36,277 nt of DNA from an uncultured Clostridia bacterium (GCA_946411835.1 CAMKFK010000014.1:1-36277); one strand, 5' to 3'. Shown: positions 14,947-25,058, numbered from the stretch's first letter. Notes: generated from the sequence alone by a model not told the origin. Translations and numbers: made by a program.

Positions 14947-17847
14947 ATGTATAACGATCTGGAAGCCTTTGTCCTCACGCATTTTCAGACGGCGATCGAG
15001 CAACGGCACATCCAGCCCTTCTATCAGCCGGTCATTCGTACCATCTCCGGGAAGCTGTGCAGCTTTGAGGCGCTGGCGCGCTGGGTGGATCCGGAGCGCG
15101 GCGTCATCAGTCCGGACGAGTTCGTCCCGCTGCTGGAGCGGGAGGACCTGATCCATCTGGTGGATCAGTGCGTCATCCGGCAGGTCTGCGAGCGCCTGCG
15201 CCGCTGCGTGGACGCGGGCGGGATACCGATCCCGGTGTCCGTCAACCTCTCGCGGCAGGATTTCCGCCTCTGCGACATCTTCACGGCGGTGGACGGTATG
15301 GCGCGCGAGCACCATGTTCCGCACGATTATTTGTACATCGAGATCACAGAAAGCGTGATGGCAGAGCGGGAGGAGCAAATGCGCAGCGTTGTGGAACGCT
15401 TCCAGCTCTCCGGCTATCAGGTCTGGATGGACGATTTCGGCAGCGCCTATTCCAGCCTCAACGCGCTCAAGGATTACCGGTTCGACGAGTTGAAGCTGGA
15501 CATGCAGTTCCTCAGCTCCTTTTCCCAGCGTTCGCGGCGCATCCTTGCCGCCGTGGTCCAGATGGCAAAGGACATCGACATCCACACGCTGGCCGAGGGC
15601 GTGGAGACGGAGGAGCAGTTCCGGTTCCTGCGCAACATCGGATGTGAGAAGGTGCAGGGCTTTCTGTTTGGCAAGCCGCTCCCGTATGAGGATTCCCTGA
15701 GCGCAATGCGTGCGAAGGGCATCGAGATCGAGCGCCCGGCGGAGCGCAGGTATTACGACGATATCGGGCGCGTGAACCTGCTCAGCGCCGCGCCCTTCCT
15801 CTCGCGGCAGGAGCGGGACAGCCTGACCTCTGCGCGCCAGTTCAACAGCATTCCGCTGGCGCTGGCGGAGATGGACGCGGACAGCTTCAGCGTCCTGTTC
15901 TGCAACGCCGCGTTTGAGGAAACCGCCCGCGACACACATCTCGCGGCTTACTTTGAACCGGACGCCCTGGGCGTGCGCAAGCCGATCTCCCTGCTGACGG
16001 AGCATCTCCGCAGCCTGCTGGACGATACCGGAACCGACGAGCGGGGAAGAATGCTCTTTGTCTTTAAGGAGGAGTATTACGAGCTCCGCACGAAGCGTGT
16101 CGCCCGGATGGGGGATCGCTACTGCATTCTTATCCGGCTGCTCAACCTGTCCAGAAGCAAGAGGGCGGTGCGCGTTGACCGCCTGGATGAAAACGTCAGG
16201 CATATTCTCACGCTGTTCGAGCGCATCACGCTCGTCGACCTTGACCGGGACAGCCTCGAGCCGCTGTATGTGAAGACGCACGCCAACCTGGTCTCCGGCC
16301 GCACGGGCCTGCGCGCCCTGACGGAGGAATACGCCCGGAGGTGGGTCTTTCCGGAGGATTGGGAGGTTTTCCGCGCGCTGGTGGACAGCGACACCATTGA
16401 TCGGCGGCTGCGCGAGGCGGAGCTGCCCTTTGTCACCGCCTGCCTGCGTTCCGGCACGCGCCACGGGCAGTACGCATGGAAGCAGTACACCGTGCTGCGG
16501 GTGCGGGAGCGGCGTTTTCTGCTCCTCGTGCGCAACATTCACAGGGACCTGCTGCACTTCATGGAGGAGCACGGCGAGCCGTCCGGCTGCCTGCACAGCA
16601 GCCTGGACGCGGCAATCAAGCCGGAGCAGCTCTGGAAGGCGTTGGTGCAGTCCGACATCATCAATCTTTTCTGGAAGGATAAGGAGCGGCGCTTTCTCGG
16701 CGCGAGCAAGGCATTTCTTGACTACTACGAGTTCTCCTCCCTCGCCGACATCTACGGCAAGAACGACGAGGAGGTCGGCTGGCACGTCCACCCGGACAAG
16801 TATAGGGACGACGAGTATCTGGTCATCCACGAGGGCGCGGTGGTGCGCAATATGCCGGGCAGCTGCATCAGCCGGGGCGAGAACCGGGACATCCTCGCCA
16901 ACAAGACGCCGTTTTACGACGAAAACGGCGAGATACAGGGCCTGATTGGCTACTTCATCGACCGGGACTACCTCGACGAGCACGACAGCCGCAACAAGGA
17001 AACCGCGCGGCGCGACCTGATGACGGGGCTGCTCAATGAGCGCGGGCTGTTCGAGGAGACCGCCGCCTTCCGTGACGAATACTATCTGCGCGGCACGGAC
17101 TATGTGCGCGTCCACATCACCGTGGACGATTTCGGCGATTTCGTCAGCCAGCATGGTTTTTCCTTCGGCGACAGGCTGTTGGTTGCCCTCGGCCTCGCGC
17201 TCAAGCAGGAATTTGGCAGGACCTGCGCCTTGGGGCGCTATGTCGGGCAGCACTTCGTCATGCTCAGTCAGGTTGTGGGCAAGGGCGACGCGCGTGCGCT
17301 GTATGCGCGCATCAAGGCGGTAGCCGCCGCGCTGCACGAGGTGGACGGGGTCCCCGTGACGGTTTACCTGTCGGTGGGCTATGCGGTTTTCTCGGAGGCG
17401 GAGGACGTGAACGTGCAGGAGATGATGGCGGAAAACAGCCTGCTGGCGGATCACGACGACAATGCCTCCCTGGAGAGCCGTATGAGCCGCGCCACGGAGC
17501 TGTTTCGCCTCTACGACGATCTGCCCATCCCGTTCGCGGTCTACAAGACCGTCAGCGACTCGGAGGGCATCGTCACCGACGCGGTGCTGTTCTACGCGAA
17601 TCGCATTTTCGAGAAGAACAGCGGCCTGACCCTGTCCCGGCTGCTCGGGCGCAGCGTTCGCGAGCTCTTTCCCACGCTGGGGGAGCGCTGGTACGAGCTG
17701 GCGGGGCGCGCCTCGCTGGGCGGGGAGACGGTGATCGACCGCTTCCGCTTTGCGCCCACGGGCATGGTCTACCACGTCACGGCGAATCAGGTCCTCCACT
17801 CCGGCTACTGCTGCTTTACCTATTTGCCGCTGGATCCGGGCGAGTGA
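14947..17847 (+). CDS. EAL-domain (c-di-GMP phosphodiesterase) protein with PAS-like regions and a degenerate GGDEF domain
   Basis: MYNDLEAF start after GGAAGGAG; EAL motifs FEALARW, VNLSRQDF, EITES, MDDFGSAYSS, KLDMQF, AEGVET, GFLFGKPLP; GGDEF position reads GRYVGQHF. Confidence 0.85.
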   Translation: MYNDLEAFVLTHFQTAIEQRHIQPFYQPVIRTISGKLCSFEALARWVDPERGVISPDEFVPLLEREDLIHLVDQCVIRQVCERLRRCVDAGGIPIPVSVNLSRQDFRLCDIFTAVDGMAREHHVPHDYLYIEITESVMAEREEQMRSVVERFQLSGYQVWMDDFGSAYSSLNALKDYRFDELKLDMQFLSSFSQRSRRILAAVVQMAKDIDIHTLAEGVETEEQFRFLRNIGCEKVQGFLFGKPLPYEDSLSAMRAKGIEIERPAERRYYDDIGRVNLLSAAPFLSRQERDSLTSARQFNSIPLALAEMDADSFSVLFCNAAFEETARDTHLAAYFEPDALGVRKPISLLTEHLRSLLDDTGTDERGRMLFVFKEEYYELRTKRVARMGDRYCILIRLLNLSRSKRAVRVDRLDENVRHILTLFERITLVDLDRDSLEPLYVKTHANLVSGRTGLRALTEEYARRWVFPEDWEVFRALVDSDTIDRRLREAELPFVTACLRSGTRHGQYAWKQYTVLRVRERRFLLLVRNIHRDLLHFMEEHGEPSGCLHSSLDAAIKPEQLWKALVQSDIINLFWKDKERRFLGASKAFLDYYEFSSLADIYGKNDEEVGWHVHPDKYRDDEYLVIHEGAVVRNMPGSCISRGENRDILANKTPFYDENGEIQGLIGYFIDRDYLDEHDSRNKETARRDLMTGLLNERGLFEETAAFRDEYYLRGTDYVRVHITVDDFGDFVSQHGFSFGDRLLVALGLALKQEFGRTCALGRYVGQHFVMLSQVVGKGDARALYARIKAVAAALHEVDGVPVTVYLSVGYAVFSEAEDVNVQEMMAENSLLADHDDNASLESRMSRATELFRLYDDLPIPFAVYKTVSDSEGIVTDAVLFYANRIFEKNSGLTLSRLLGRSVRELFPTLGERWYELAGRASLGGETVIDRFRFAPTGMVYHVTANQVLHSGYCCFTYLPLDPGE

Positions 17848-17873
17848 TAAAATATTGAGACAATTGAAAGAAA

Positions 17874-17910
17874 GGGCGTGCCGCAGAACTGTTCATTCTG
17901 CGACACGCCC
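17874..17910. terminator. Convergent terminator hairpin 1
   Basis: GGGCGTGcCGCAGAA-CTGTTCA-TTCTGCGaCACGCCC. Confidence 0.65.
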
Positions 17911-17916
17911 GATTTG

Positions 17917-17947
17917 AGCCGCCCGGGGCGATTCGCCCCGGGCGGCT
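17917..17947. terminator. Convergent terminator hairpin 2
   Basis: AGCCGCCCGGGGCGA-T-TCGCCCCGGGCGGCT. Confidence 0.65.
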
Positions 17948-17962
17948 GCTGTATGGGAGAGC

Positions 17963-19411
17963 TTACGACGCGCCTTCGCCTCGCAGGACCACCATGACCG
18001 TGCGCAGCAGAATGCGGATGTCGAGCATGACCGACCAGTTTTCGAGGTATTTCCGGTCGAGCTGCACGACCTCCTCAAAGTCGGTGATCTCGCTGCGGCC
18101 GCTGATCTGCCACATGCCCGTGATGCCGGGCTTGACCGCCATGCGCGCGCGATGGTGCAGGGCGTACTTGTTCCATTCGTCGACGGTGGGCGGGCGTGTG
18201 CCCACAAGGCTCATGTCGCCCTTGAGCACGTTGAAAAACTGGGGAAACTCGTCGATGCTGGTGTTGCGGATGAAGTTGCCGATGCCCTTTGGCTTGCCAT
18301 CCTTTCCCTTCTTCTCGCTGCCGATGATGCGCGGGTCGTCGTCCATCTTGAACATCATGCCGTCCTGCACCTTGTTCTTCGCCATCAGCTCCGCCTTGCG
18401 CTTCTCCGCGTCCATGTACATGCTGCGAAACTTGTACATATCGAACAGCTTGCCGTTCATGCCGACGCGCTTTTGCTTGAAGAAGATCGGACCGGGGGAT
18501 TTGATGTAGATGGCAGGTGCGACGAAGAGGAACAGCACCGCCGTTCCCAGCACGCCGACGAGCCCGCCGCAGATGTCCAGCGCGCGCTTGGCGAACTCGG
18601 CGCGGTAGCTGATGAAGTGGGCGGAGTTGGTGATGACCTTGTAGTCGCCGAGGCTCTGCACGTCGGTGCTGGCGGAGGCGAAGTCGTTGAGCACGGAGAG
18701 GCTGTAGTGCACGGTGATGCCCATGGCCATGAAATCCTCCATCATCGTGCTGAGGTAGCCGGTGCGCTCGGTGGCGAGGAAGAATGCGTCGTCGATCCAC
18801 ATGCGGGTCACTTTTTCCGTCACATCCGGATCGTCTGTGCGGTAGACGGGGAAGTCCAGATCGTCGAACCGGGAGAGCGAACAATCGTCGGTGACGCAGA
18901 CGGCGATGACCTCGTGATCGACGTTCGACTTGCTGCTGTTGATCCGGCGCAGCGCGCGGCGCACCTGATCGCTGGAGGTGACGACCACCACCTTCCGCCG
19001 TTCCCGGTCATACAGCCGGTGCAGGTGCTTGTTCAGCTGCCGACTGAAGAAGGAGAGGTCAAAAAAGAACAGCAGCGCGACCAGCAAATCGCTCAGCCGG
19101 ACGCGGACGCGCGCGAGCAGGAGGAACAGTCCGCAGACGAGAAACAGCTCAAAGGTGTAGAGCAGCAGGCTGAAAAATTCGTCATAGGCGTCGCGCGTGA
19201 GGATGCCGTGATTGCAGTCCGAGAACAGGCCAAGCGAGAACTGGCCGACCAGCAGCGTGATTGACAGCATACGGTAGTCCGGGTCGAGGTAAATCAGCCC
19301 GCCGTGCTGAGTCGACCAGAAAAAGAGCATACAGCCCAGCTGCATGACGAGCAGGTCGATGCAGTGGAAATCCAAATGTCTGAGCGCGTTGTCGTCTCCG
19401 CGTCGGTGCAT
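17963..19411 (-). CDS. Exopolysaccharide-type polyprenyl glycosylphosphotransferase (bacterial sugar transferase)
   Basis: N-terminal TM segments; C-terminal KRALDICGGLVGVLG...IKSPGPIFFKQKRVGMNGKLFDMYKFRSM...SIDEFPQFFNVLKGDMSLVGTRPP...KPGITGMWQISGRSE. Confidence 0.92.
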   Translation of the reverse strand: MHRRGDDNALRHLDFHCIDLLVMQLGCMLFFWSTQHGGLIYLDPDYRMLSITLLVGQFSLGLFSDCNHGILTRDAYDEFFSLLLYTFELFLVCGLFLLLARVRVRLSDLLVALLFFFDLSFFSRQLNKHLHRLYDRERRKVVVVTSSDQVRRALRRINSSKSNVDHEVIAVCVTDDCSLSRFDDLDFPVYRTDDPDVTEKVTRMWIDDAFFLATERTGYLSTMMEDFMAMGITVHYSLSVLNDFASASTDVQSLGDYKVITNSAHFISYRAEFAKRALDICGGLVGVLGTAVLFLFVAPAIYIKSPGPIFFKQKRVGMNGKLFDMYKFRSMYMDAEKRKAELMAKNKVQDGMMFKMDDDPRIIGSEKKGKDGKPKGIGNFIRNTSIDEFPQFFNVLKGDMSLVGTRPPTVDEWNKYALHHRARMAVKPGITGMWQISGRSEITDFEEVVQLDRKYLENWSVMLDIRILLRTVMVVLRGEGAS

Positions 19412-19431
19412 GGCTCAGACCTCCTTTCACA

Positions 19432-20823
19432 TCAGTTGTTGAGAACCTCATCGAAGTCGCGTCTGGTGACGATGTAGCCCGCGATGCCGAAGAAGACCCA
19501 CGCCGCGAGGCTGGAATACATTCGCCAGTCAGTAAGCTCCACCGTGCCCAAAATGGGGACGGTAAGGAACACCAGCCACAGCGCGCACACGGCGAGTCCC
19601 ACCGCGCCCAGCGCCGTGTGAACGCTGTCGCGCTGCTTCGCGGCGGCGCGCATCGCGCCGCAGGAGCAGTAACCGTAGCCGAAAGCGGTGCAGATGGAGG
19701 CGACCATCTCCATCGTGTTGAAGGTGTCGGAGAGCAGCACAAGGACGATGGAGCAGACCACCGCGAACCGGACGGACCGGAACGGGACATTTCGGTCGTT
19801 CTTCCTGCTCAGGGAGCTGAACAGACAGCCCTTGCACGCCATCGTATGGTACAGGCGGCTGACGTTGGCAATGCTGCCGATGATGCCCGTGGCGATGCCG
19901 CACAGCAACGTGACGAGCGCGATGAGCATACCCGGTGCGCCGAAGCGGCGCCGCAGCGAGGCGAGGACGGCGATGCCGTCCAACCCCGTGCCGGGATGAC
20001 TGACGCCGGAGAGCCAGTCCGTCGGCGCGCCCAGCGCCGTAATGACCACGCCGGCCATGTAGCCGAAGGCGCCGACGGCAACCGCGAGAACCATGAGCCG
20101 CCCCAGCTTTTTCTTGGAGAAGCTCGTCTCGTTCGACAGCGCGGACAGGGAATCGAAGCCGACGAACGCCCACGGCACCATGATGAACGTCAGCATAAAG
20201 CTGCGCAGGGGACCGGCGCCTGGCACGCGGGAGGACGTCAGCCCGGCGCGCACGTCCACGCCGGAGAAGAGCATCATGCCGAACATCAGCGCGATGCCGC
20301 CCGCGAGGATCAGCGCGCAGACGGTCTGTACACGGGCGGCGGTCTTGATGCCGCGGGAGTTGATGCGGGCGCCGCAAACCATCGCGGCGACGATGACCGC
20401 CAGATCGACCAGCGGGACGCGCAGCCCGAGAATGCGCAGGGACGGCTCAATGCCTGCGTATTCCAGCAGCAGCGCGTGGGACAGGTTCGCAAGCGCCCGC
20501 GCGTTGAGCGGGATGATGAGCAGGTGCGCAAAGCTGATGCCCCACGAGGCGGCAAAGGCGTGAGAAAGGCCCATCGAGTGGTAGAGCAGGGAGAAGATGC
20601 CGCCGGTATCCTCACACTGCATGGTAAGATAGTGGTAGTTCAGGGCGATGACCGTGATGAAGACCGCGCCGACGGCGAGACCCGTCAGCGACCCCGCCAG
20701 GCCGGACTGCGGCAGAAAAACCGTCAGCGGCATGGCAAACGCGCCCCAGCCCAGAAGACACCCGTAGGAAAACGACCACGCCTCCAGCGGGGAGAGCACC
20801 TTCTGAAAGCTGCTGTCTTCCAT
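19432..20823 (-). CDS. APC-superfamily amino acid permease
   Basis: About 12 hydrophobic segments; GCLLGWGAFAMPLTVFLPQSG and FIMVPWAFVGFDSLSALSNET typical of APC transporters. Confidence 0.85.
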   Translation of the reverse strand: MEDSSFQKVLSPLEAWSFSYGCLLGWGAFAMPLTVFLPQSGLAGSLTGLAVGAVFITVIALNYHYLTMQCEDTGGIFSLLYHSMGLSHAFAASWGISFAHLLIIPLNARALANLSHALLLEYAGIEPSLRILGLRVPLVDLAVIVAAMVCGARINSRGIKTAARVQTVCALILAGGIALMFGMMLFSGVDVRAGLTSSRVPGAGPLRSFMLTFIMVPWAFVGFDSLSALSNETSFSKKKLGRLMVLAVAVGAFGYMAGVVITALGAPTDWLSGVSHPGTGLDGIAVLASLRRRFGAPGMLIALVTLLCGIATGIIGSIANVSRLYHTMACKGCLFSSLSRKNDRNVPFRSVRFAVVCSIVLVLLSDTFNTMEMVASICTAFGYGYCSCGAMRAAAKQRDSVHTALGAVGLAVCALWLVFLTVPILGTVELTDWRMYSSLAAWVFFGIAGYIVTRRDFDEVLNN

Positions 20824-20866
20824 TCAACCGTTCCTCCCTTCTGCAAAGCAATGAAATGATAAGATG

Positions 20867-20894
20867 ATTATAACACAAATCAGAAAACAGACAA
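20867..20894 (-). promoter_or_regulatory. Putative promoter for the APC permease / sugar transferase pair
   Basis: Minus strand TTGTCT - 16 nt - TATAAT. Confidence 0.5.
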
Positions 20895-21053
20895 GATGGG
20901 ATTTGACAAAAGCCGACGGAATCTTTTCGGCGCGCCCGCCGGAAACGCGCGGCGGATGAATCAGACATATTGAAAAAATGAATAAAAAGCGGCGGCAAAT
21001 GGCACGAACGCTTGTGCCAACAGATGAAATCTCCGGAAGAAGGAAAAGGCTCG

Positions 21054-21082
21054 TTGACTTTGCCCCCGCCCCGCGCTATCGT
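21054..21082 (+). promoter_or_regulatory. Putative his operon promoter
   Basis: TTGACT - 17 nt - TATCGT. Confidence 0.55.
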
Positions 21083-21129
21083 AAGATTTGTATTACCATA
21101 GTAAAGTGAAGGGTTCGGAGGACGGAGGA

Positions 21130-21924
21130 ATGAAACTGGACGATTTCGTGCTGGATGATTCCGAGAGGATCACCCTTGCGCTGCGTTCGCTCTACCAGCG
21201 CAGCGGCTACGCGCGCTTCCGGATGGAGAAGTTTGAAAAATACGATCTGTACGCGCAGAACAAGGATTTTCTGGTCTCCGAGCACGTCATCACGTTTACG
21301 GATATGGACGGAAAGCTGCTGGCGCTCAAGCCGGACGTGACGCTCTCCGTCATCAAGTACCTGCGCGACGAGCCGGACGTTCTGCAAAAGCTCTGCTACA
21401 ACGAGACCGTTTACCGCGTCTCCAAGGGCGCGGGTTCCTTCCACGGGATCATGCAGGTGGGTCTGGAATGCGTCGGCCGGGTGGACGAGGCTTGCGTCGG
21501 CGAGGTGCTTCTGCTCGCTGCGAAGAGCCTTGCGCTGGTCGCCTCGTCCTATGTGCTCGAGCTGTCGCATCTGGACATTCTGACGAAGCTGCTGGACGCC
21601 GCGCTCAAGGACCCAAAGGCGCGCGTCGAAGCGCTCCGACGCGTCGCCGGGAAGAACGTTGCGGGCGTCGCGGCGCTCTGCCGCGAGGCGGGCGCGCCTG
21701 CGGCGGACGCCGAGGCGCTGCTTGCGCTGATGCGCCTCTATGGCCCAGCGGACGCGGTGCTGCCCAAGCTGCGCGCTCTTTGCGCGGGCAAGGGCCTGGA
21801 CGCGGAGCTCGCGGCGCTGGACGCTGTGCTCGCGCCTCTGCGCGACGGCGGCTTTGCCGACCGCGTGACGCTGGATTTCTCCGCCGTCAGCAACATGAGC
21901 TATTACAACGGCGTCCTGTTCTAG
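21130..21924 (+). CDS. hisZ: ATP phosphoribosyltransferase regulatory subunit HisZ, interrupted by in-frame TAG at 21922-21924; homologous frame continues to TAA at 22092
   Basis: Class II HisRS-like motifs FEKYDLY, FTDMDGKLLALKPDVT, YRVSKGAGSFHGIMQVGLECVG, SYYNGVLF*GFVEGLPDSVLTGGQYDRL. Confidence 0.88.
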   Translation: MKLDDFVLDDSERITLALRSLYQRSGYARFRMEKFEKYDLYAQNKDFLVSEHVITFTDMDGKLLALKPDVTLSVIKYLRDEPDVLQKLCYNETVYRVSKGAGSFHGIMQVGLECVGRVDEACVGEVLLLAAKSLALVASSYVLELSHLDILTKLLDAALKDPKARVEALRRVAGKNVAGVAALCREAGAPAADAEALLALMRLYGPADAVLPKLRALCAGKGLDAELAALDAVLAPLRDGGFADRVTLDFSAVSNMSYYNGVLF

Positions 21925-22084
21925 GGCTTTGTGGAGGGGCTGCCGGACAGCGTGCTGACCGGCGGCCAGTATGACCGGCTGATGCGCAAGATGGGCAGGC
22001 GGTCCAGGGCGATCGGCTTTGCGGTGTACCTCGACCGGCTGGAACGGATCGGCGGCACCAATAACGGCGGGGTGGTGTTTCAAG

Positions 22085-22714
22085 ATGCTTAATATCGCGC
22101 TGCCCAAGGGACGCTTGGGCGAACAGGTCTACGAGGCGTTTGCACGCGCGGGCTTTCCCTGCCCGTCCATCCGGGAGGACAGCCGTAAGCTGATTTTCAC
22201 GAACGAGGCGGCGGACGTGAGCTACTTCTGGGTCAAGCCTTCGGACGTGGCGATTTACGTTGAGCGCGGTGCGGCGGACGTGGGCGTGGCGGGGAAGGAC
22301 ATCCTGCTCGAGTACGAGCCGAAGGTCTACGAGCTGCTCGACCTCGGACTGGGAAAGTGCCGCGTGGCAGTCGCCGCTCAGGCGGGCTGGCGGGACAACA
22401 CGCAGTACACCCTGCGCGTGGCGACGAAGTTCACCCACATCGCCAAGCAGTATTATCACTCCGTCGGACGGAACATCGACATCATCCATCTCAACGGCTC
22501 CATCGAGCTTGCGCCGATCCTCGGCCTGTCCGACGTGATCGTGGACATCGTGGAGACGGGGACGACCCTGCGCGAGAACCATCTGGAGGTCGTCGAGACC
22601 ATCGTGCCCGTCAGCGCGCGCCTGATTGCGAATCGGGCGAACTTTAAATTCAAGACGGCTTCCATCGAACGCCTCGTGCGGGAGTTGTCCAAGGGAACGG
22701 AGGGCGGCGCATGA
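22085..22714 (+). CDS. hisG: ATP phosphoribosyltransferase, short (HisZ-dependent) form
   Basis: MLNIALPKGRLGEQ...DVGVAGKDIL...DVIVDIVETGTTLRENHL. Confidence 0.95.
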   Translation: MLNIALPKGRLGEQVYEAFARAGFPCPSIREDSRKLIFTNEAADVSYFWVKPSDVAIYVERGAADVGVAGKDILLEYEPKVYELLDLGLGKCRVAVAAQAGWRDNTQYTLRVATKFTHIAKQYYHSVGRNIDIIHLNGSIELAPILGLSDVIVDIVETGTTLRENHLEVVETIVPVSARLIANRANFKFKTASIERLVRELSKGTEGGA

Positions 22715-23994
22715 TCCGCATCATGAAATACGGCGAAACGCCGAACAGCGAGCTGCTTTTGCGGCGTGGCGTGTCCGAGGACGTGAGCCGCGCCGTTGCG
22801 GACATCATCGCCGGCGTCCGAAGCGGCGGCGACCGCGCCCTACTGGACTACGCCGCGCGCTATGACCGCGCGAAGCTGGACGCGCTGGAGGTCAGCCGCG
22901 CGGAGCTGGACGCGGCGACGGCGGAGCTCGAGCCGGGCTTCCTGCGGGTGCTCGAGCGCGCGGCGGCGAACATCCGTGCCTTTCATGAGCGGCAGAAGCG
23001 CGGCGGCTTTGTGCTCGACGGGGACGGGACCGTGCTCGGACAGCGGGTGCTGCCCATCGAGCGCGTGGGGCTCTGCGTCCCCGGCGGCAGGACGCCGCTT
23101 GCGTCCACCGTGCTGATGGACGCCATTCCCGCCAAGCTCGCGGGCGTGCCGGAGCTGGTGCTCGTCACGCCCCCGAAGCCGGATGGCAGCGTTGATCCCG
23201 CGATTCTCGCGGCGGCGCGCGTCGCCGGCGTGGACCGCGTGTTCAAAATCGGCGGTGCGCAGGCGGTCGCCGCGCTTGCCTACGGCACCGAGACCGTGCC
23301 CAGGGTGGACAAGATCGTCGGTCCCGGCGGCGCGTTTGTCGCCGAGGCGAAGCGCCAGGTTTTCGGCGCGGTCGCCATCGACCTGATCGCTGGACCGAGC
23401 GAGGTGCTCATCGTCTCCGACGGCAAGAGCGACCCCCGTCACATTGCGGCGGATATGCTGGCGCAGGCGGAGCACGACGTGCTTGCCGCGTCGGTGCTGG
23501 TCACGGATTCTCAGGCTTTCGCCGAGGCGGTGCAGGCGGAATTGGAGCGGCAGCTCCCGCTTCTCCCGCGCGAGCCCATCGCCCGCGCGTCCATCGACGG
23601 CAACGGCAAAATCATCGTCGCGGACGATCTGTCCGCCGCTCTCGACATTGCCAACGAAATCGCGCCGGAGCATCTGGAGCTCTGCGTGGACGAGCCCTTC
23701 GCCTGGCTTGGCAGGGTGAAGCACGCGGGCAGCGTTTTTCTGGGGCGGCACACGCCGGAGGCGCTGGGCGACTACATGGCGGGACCCAACCACACGCTGC
23801 CGACCATGGGCGCGGCACGCTTTTCCGGCGCGCTGGGCGTGGACGATTTTGTCAAAAAGACCCAGTTTCTTTACTATACGCGCGACGCGCTGCATACCGT
23901 CGCCGCCGATATCGACGCCTTTGCCCGCAAGGAGGGGCTGACCGCCCACGCCCGCAGCGCGACGATCCGATTTGAAACTGAGGAGACCACATGA
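22711..23994 (+). CDS. hisD: Histidinol dehydrogenase
   Basis: [12 protein letters not shown]...[19 protein letters not shown]...[10 protein letters not shown]...AEHD...APEHLEL...GPNHTLPT. Confidence 0.95.
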   Translation: MIRIMKYGETPNSELLLRRGVSEDVSRAVADIIAGVRSGGDRALLDYAARYDRAKLDALEVSRAELDAATAELEPGFLRVLERAAANIRAFHERQKRGGFVLDGDGTVLGQRVLPIERVGLCVPGGRTPLASTVLMDAIPAKLAGVPELVLVTPPKPDGSVDPAILAAARVAGVDRVFKIGGAQAVAALAYGTETVPRVDKIVGPGGAFVAEAKRQVFGAVAIDLIAGPSEVLIVSDGKSDPRHIAADMLAQAEHDVLAASVLVTDSQAFAEAVQAELERQLPLLPREPIARASIDGNGKIIVADDLSAALDIANEIAPEHLELCVDEPFAWLGRVKHAGSVFLGRHTPEALGDYMAGPNHTLPTMGAARFSGALGVDDFVKKTQFLYYTRDALHTVAADIDAFARKEGLTAHARSATIRFETEETT

Positions 23995-25058
23995 GCCGCT
24001 TTTTCAGTGAAAAATACAGCAGCCTGACGCCCTATACCCCCGGCGAGCAGCCGCAGGATACGAAGTACGTCAAGCTCAACACCAACGAATCGCCCTTTCC
24101 GCCGTCCCCCAAAGCGGTCGCGGCGGCGGCTGAGGCGGCGCGGCGTGTCCAGCTCTACTCCGACCCGGAGTGCCGCGCGCTCATGAAGAAGTTCTGCGCC
24201 GTCTTCGGCCTGGAGCCCGACGAGGTGGTTTTCGTCAACGGGTCCGACGAGGTGCTCAATTTCGCGTTCATGGCGTTTTGTGACGAGACCTGCGGCGCGG
24301 TGTTCCCGAACATCACCTACGGCTTTTATCCCGTGTTTGCCTCGCTCAACCGGGTGCCCTATACGGAAATCCCCCTGCGCGGCGATTTTACCGTCGACGT
24401 GGACGCCTATTGCGGCGTCGGGAAGACGGTTTTCATCGCCAACCCCAACGCGCCGACGGGCGTCGCCCTCAGCCGCGCGGAGATCGAACGGATTGCCCGG
24501 AGCAACCCGGACAACGTCGTCGTCATTGACGAGGCGTATGTGGACTTCGGCACGGAGACCTGCCTGCCGCTCATCCGCAGGTACGACAACCTGCTCGTGA
24601 CGCAGACCTTCTCCAAGTCCCGCTCCATGGCGGGCGCGCGGCTGGGCTTCGGCGCGGGCGATCCGGCGCTGATCCGCGACCTGAACACCATCCGCTACTC
24701 CACGAACCCCTACAACGTCAACTCCATGACCATGGCGGCGGCGATCGGCGTGCTGGACGACGAGGACTATACAGCGCGCAACTGCCGCATGATTCAGGAG
24801 AACCGCGCCTTCACGGTGGACGCCCTGCGCGCCATGGGCTTCACGATCCCGGACTCGAAAGCAAACTTCGTCTTCGCCCGCCACGAGACCGTGGACGGCG
24901 AGACGATCTACCGCAGGCTCAAGGAGCGCGGCGTGCTGGTCAGGCACTTTACAAGGCCCGAGATATGCGACTACAACCGCATCACCATCGGCACGAGGGA
25001 GCAGATGCAGATTCTGCTTGACACGCTCAAAACGGTTTTAGAGGAGGCGCGGGCATGA
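23991..25058 (+). CDS. hisC: Histidinol-phosphate aminotransferase
   Basis: LNTNESPFPPSP...NPNAPTGVAL...VIDEAYVDFG...TFSKSRSMAGARLGFG. Confidence 0.95.
   Translation: MSRFFSEKYSSLTPYTPGEQPQDTKYVKLNTNESPFPPSPKAVAAAAEAARRVQLYSDPECRALMKKFCAVFGLEPDEVVFVNGSDEVLNFAFMAFCDETCGAVFPNITYGFYPVFASLNRVPYTEIPLRGDFTVDVDAYCGVGKTVFIANPNAPTGVALSRAEIERIARSNPDNVVVIDEAYVDFGTETCLPLIRRYDNLLVTQTFSKSRSMAGARLGFGAGDPALIRDLNTIRYSTNPYNVNSMTMAAAIGVLDDEDYTARNCRMIQENRAFTVDALRAMGFTIPDSKANFVFARHETVDGETIYRRLKERGVLVRHFTRPEICDYNRITIGTREQMQILLDTLKTVLEEARA

Noticed and set aside
14872-17799. 975-aa minus-strand ORF antisense to the EAL gene
   Set aside because: Same GC-bias shadow effect; the plus frame has clear EAL motifs.
21000-21019. 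TGGCACGAACGCTTGTGCCA as a sigma-54 promoter
   Set aside because: GG-N10-GC spacing is not satisfied; it is a simple 6-bp inverted repeat, perhaps an operator, and a sigma-A-like promoter lies just downstream.
20824-21129. T-box or his leader attenuator upstream of hisZ
   Set aside because: No T-box AGGGTGGNACCGCG-like motif, no His-codon-rich leader peptide, and the predicted 5' UTR is only about 40 nt.
22019-22084. Upstream extension of hisG in the ORF track (MRCTSTGWNGSAAPITAGWCFK)
   Set aside because: Lies in the out-of-frame hisZ 3' end; the conserved HisG N-terminus starts at ATG 22085.
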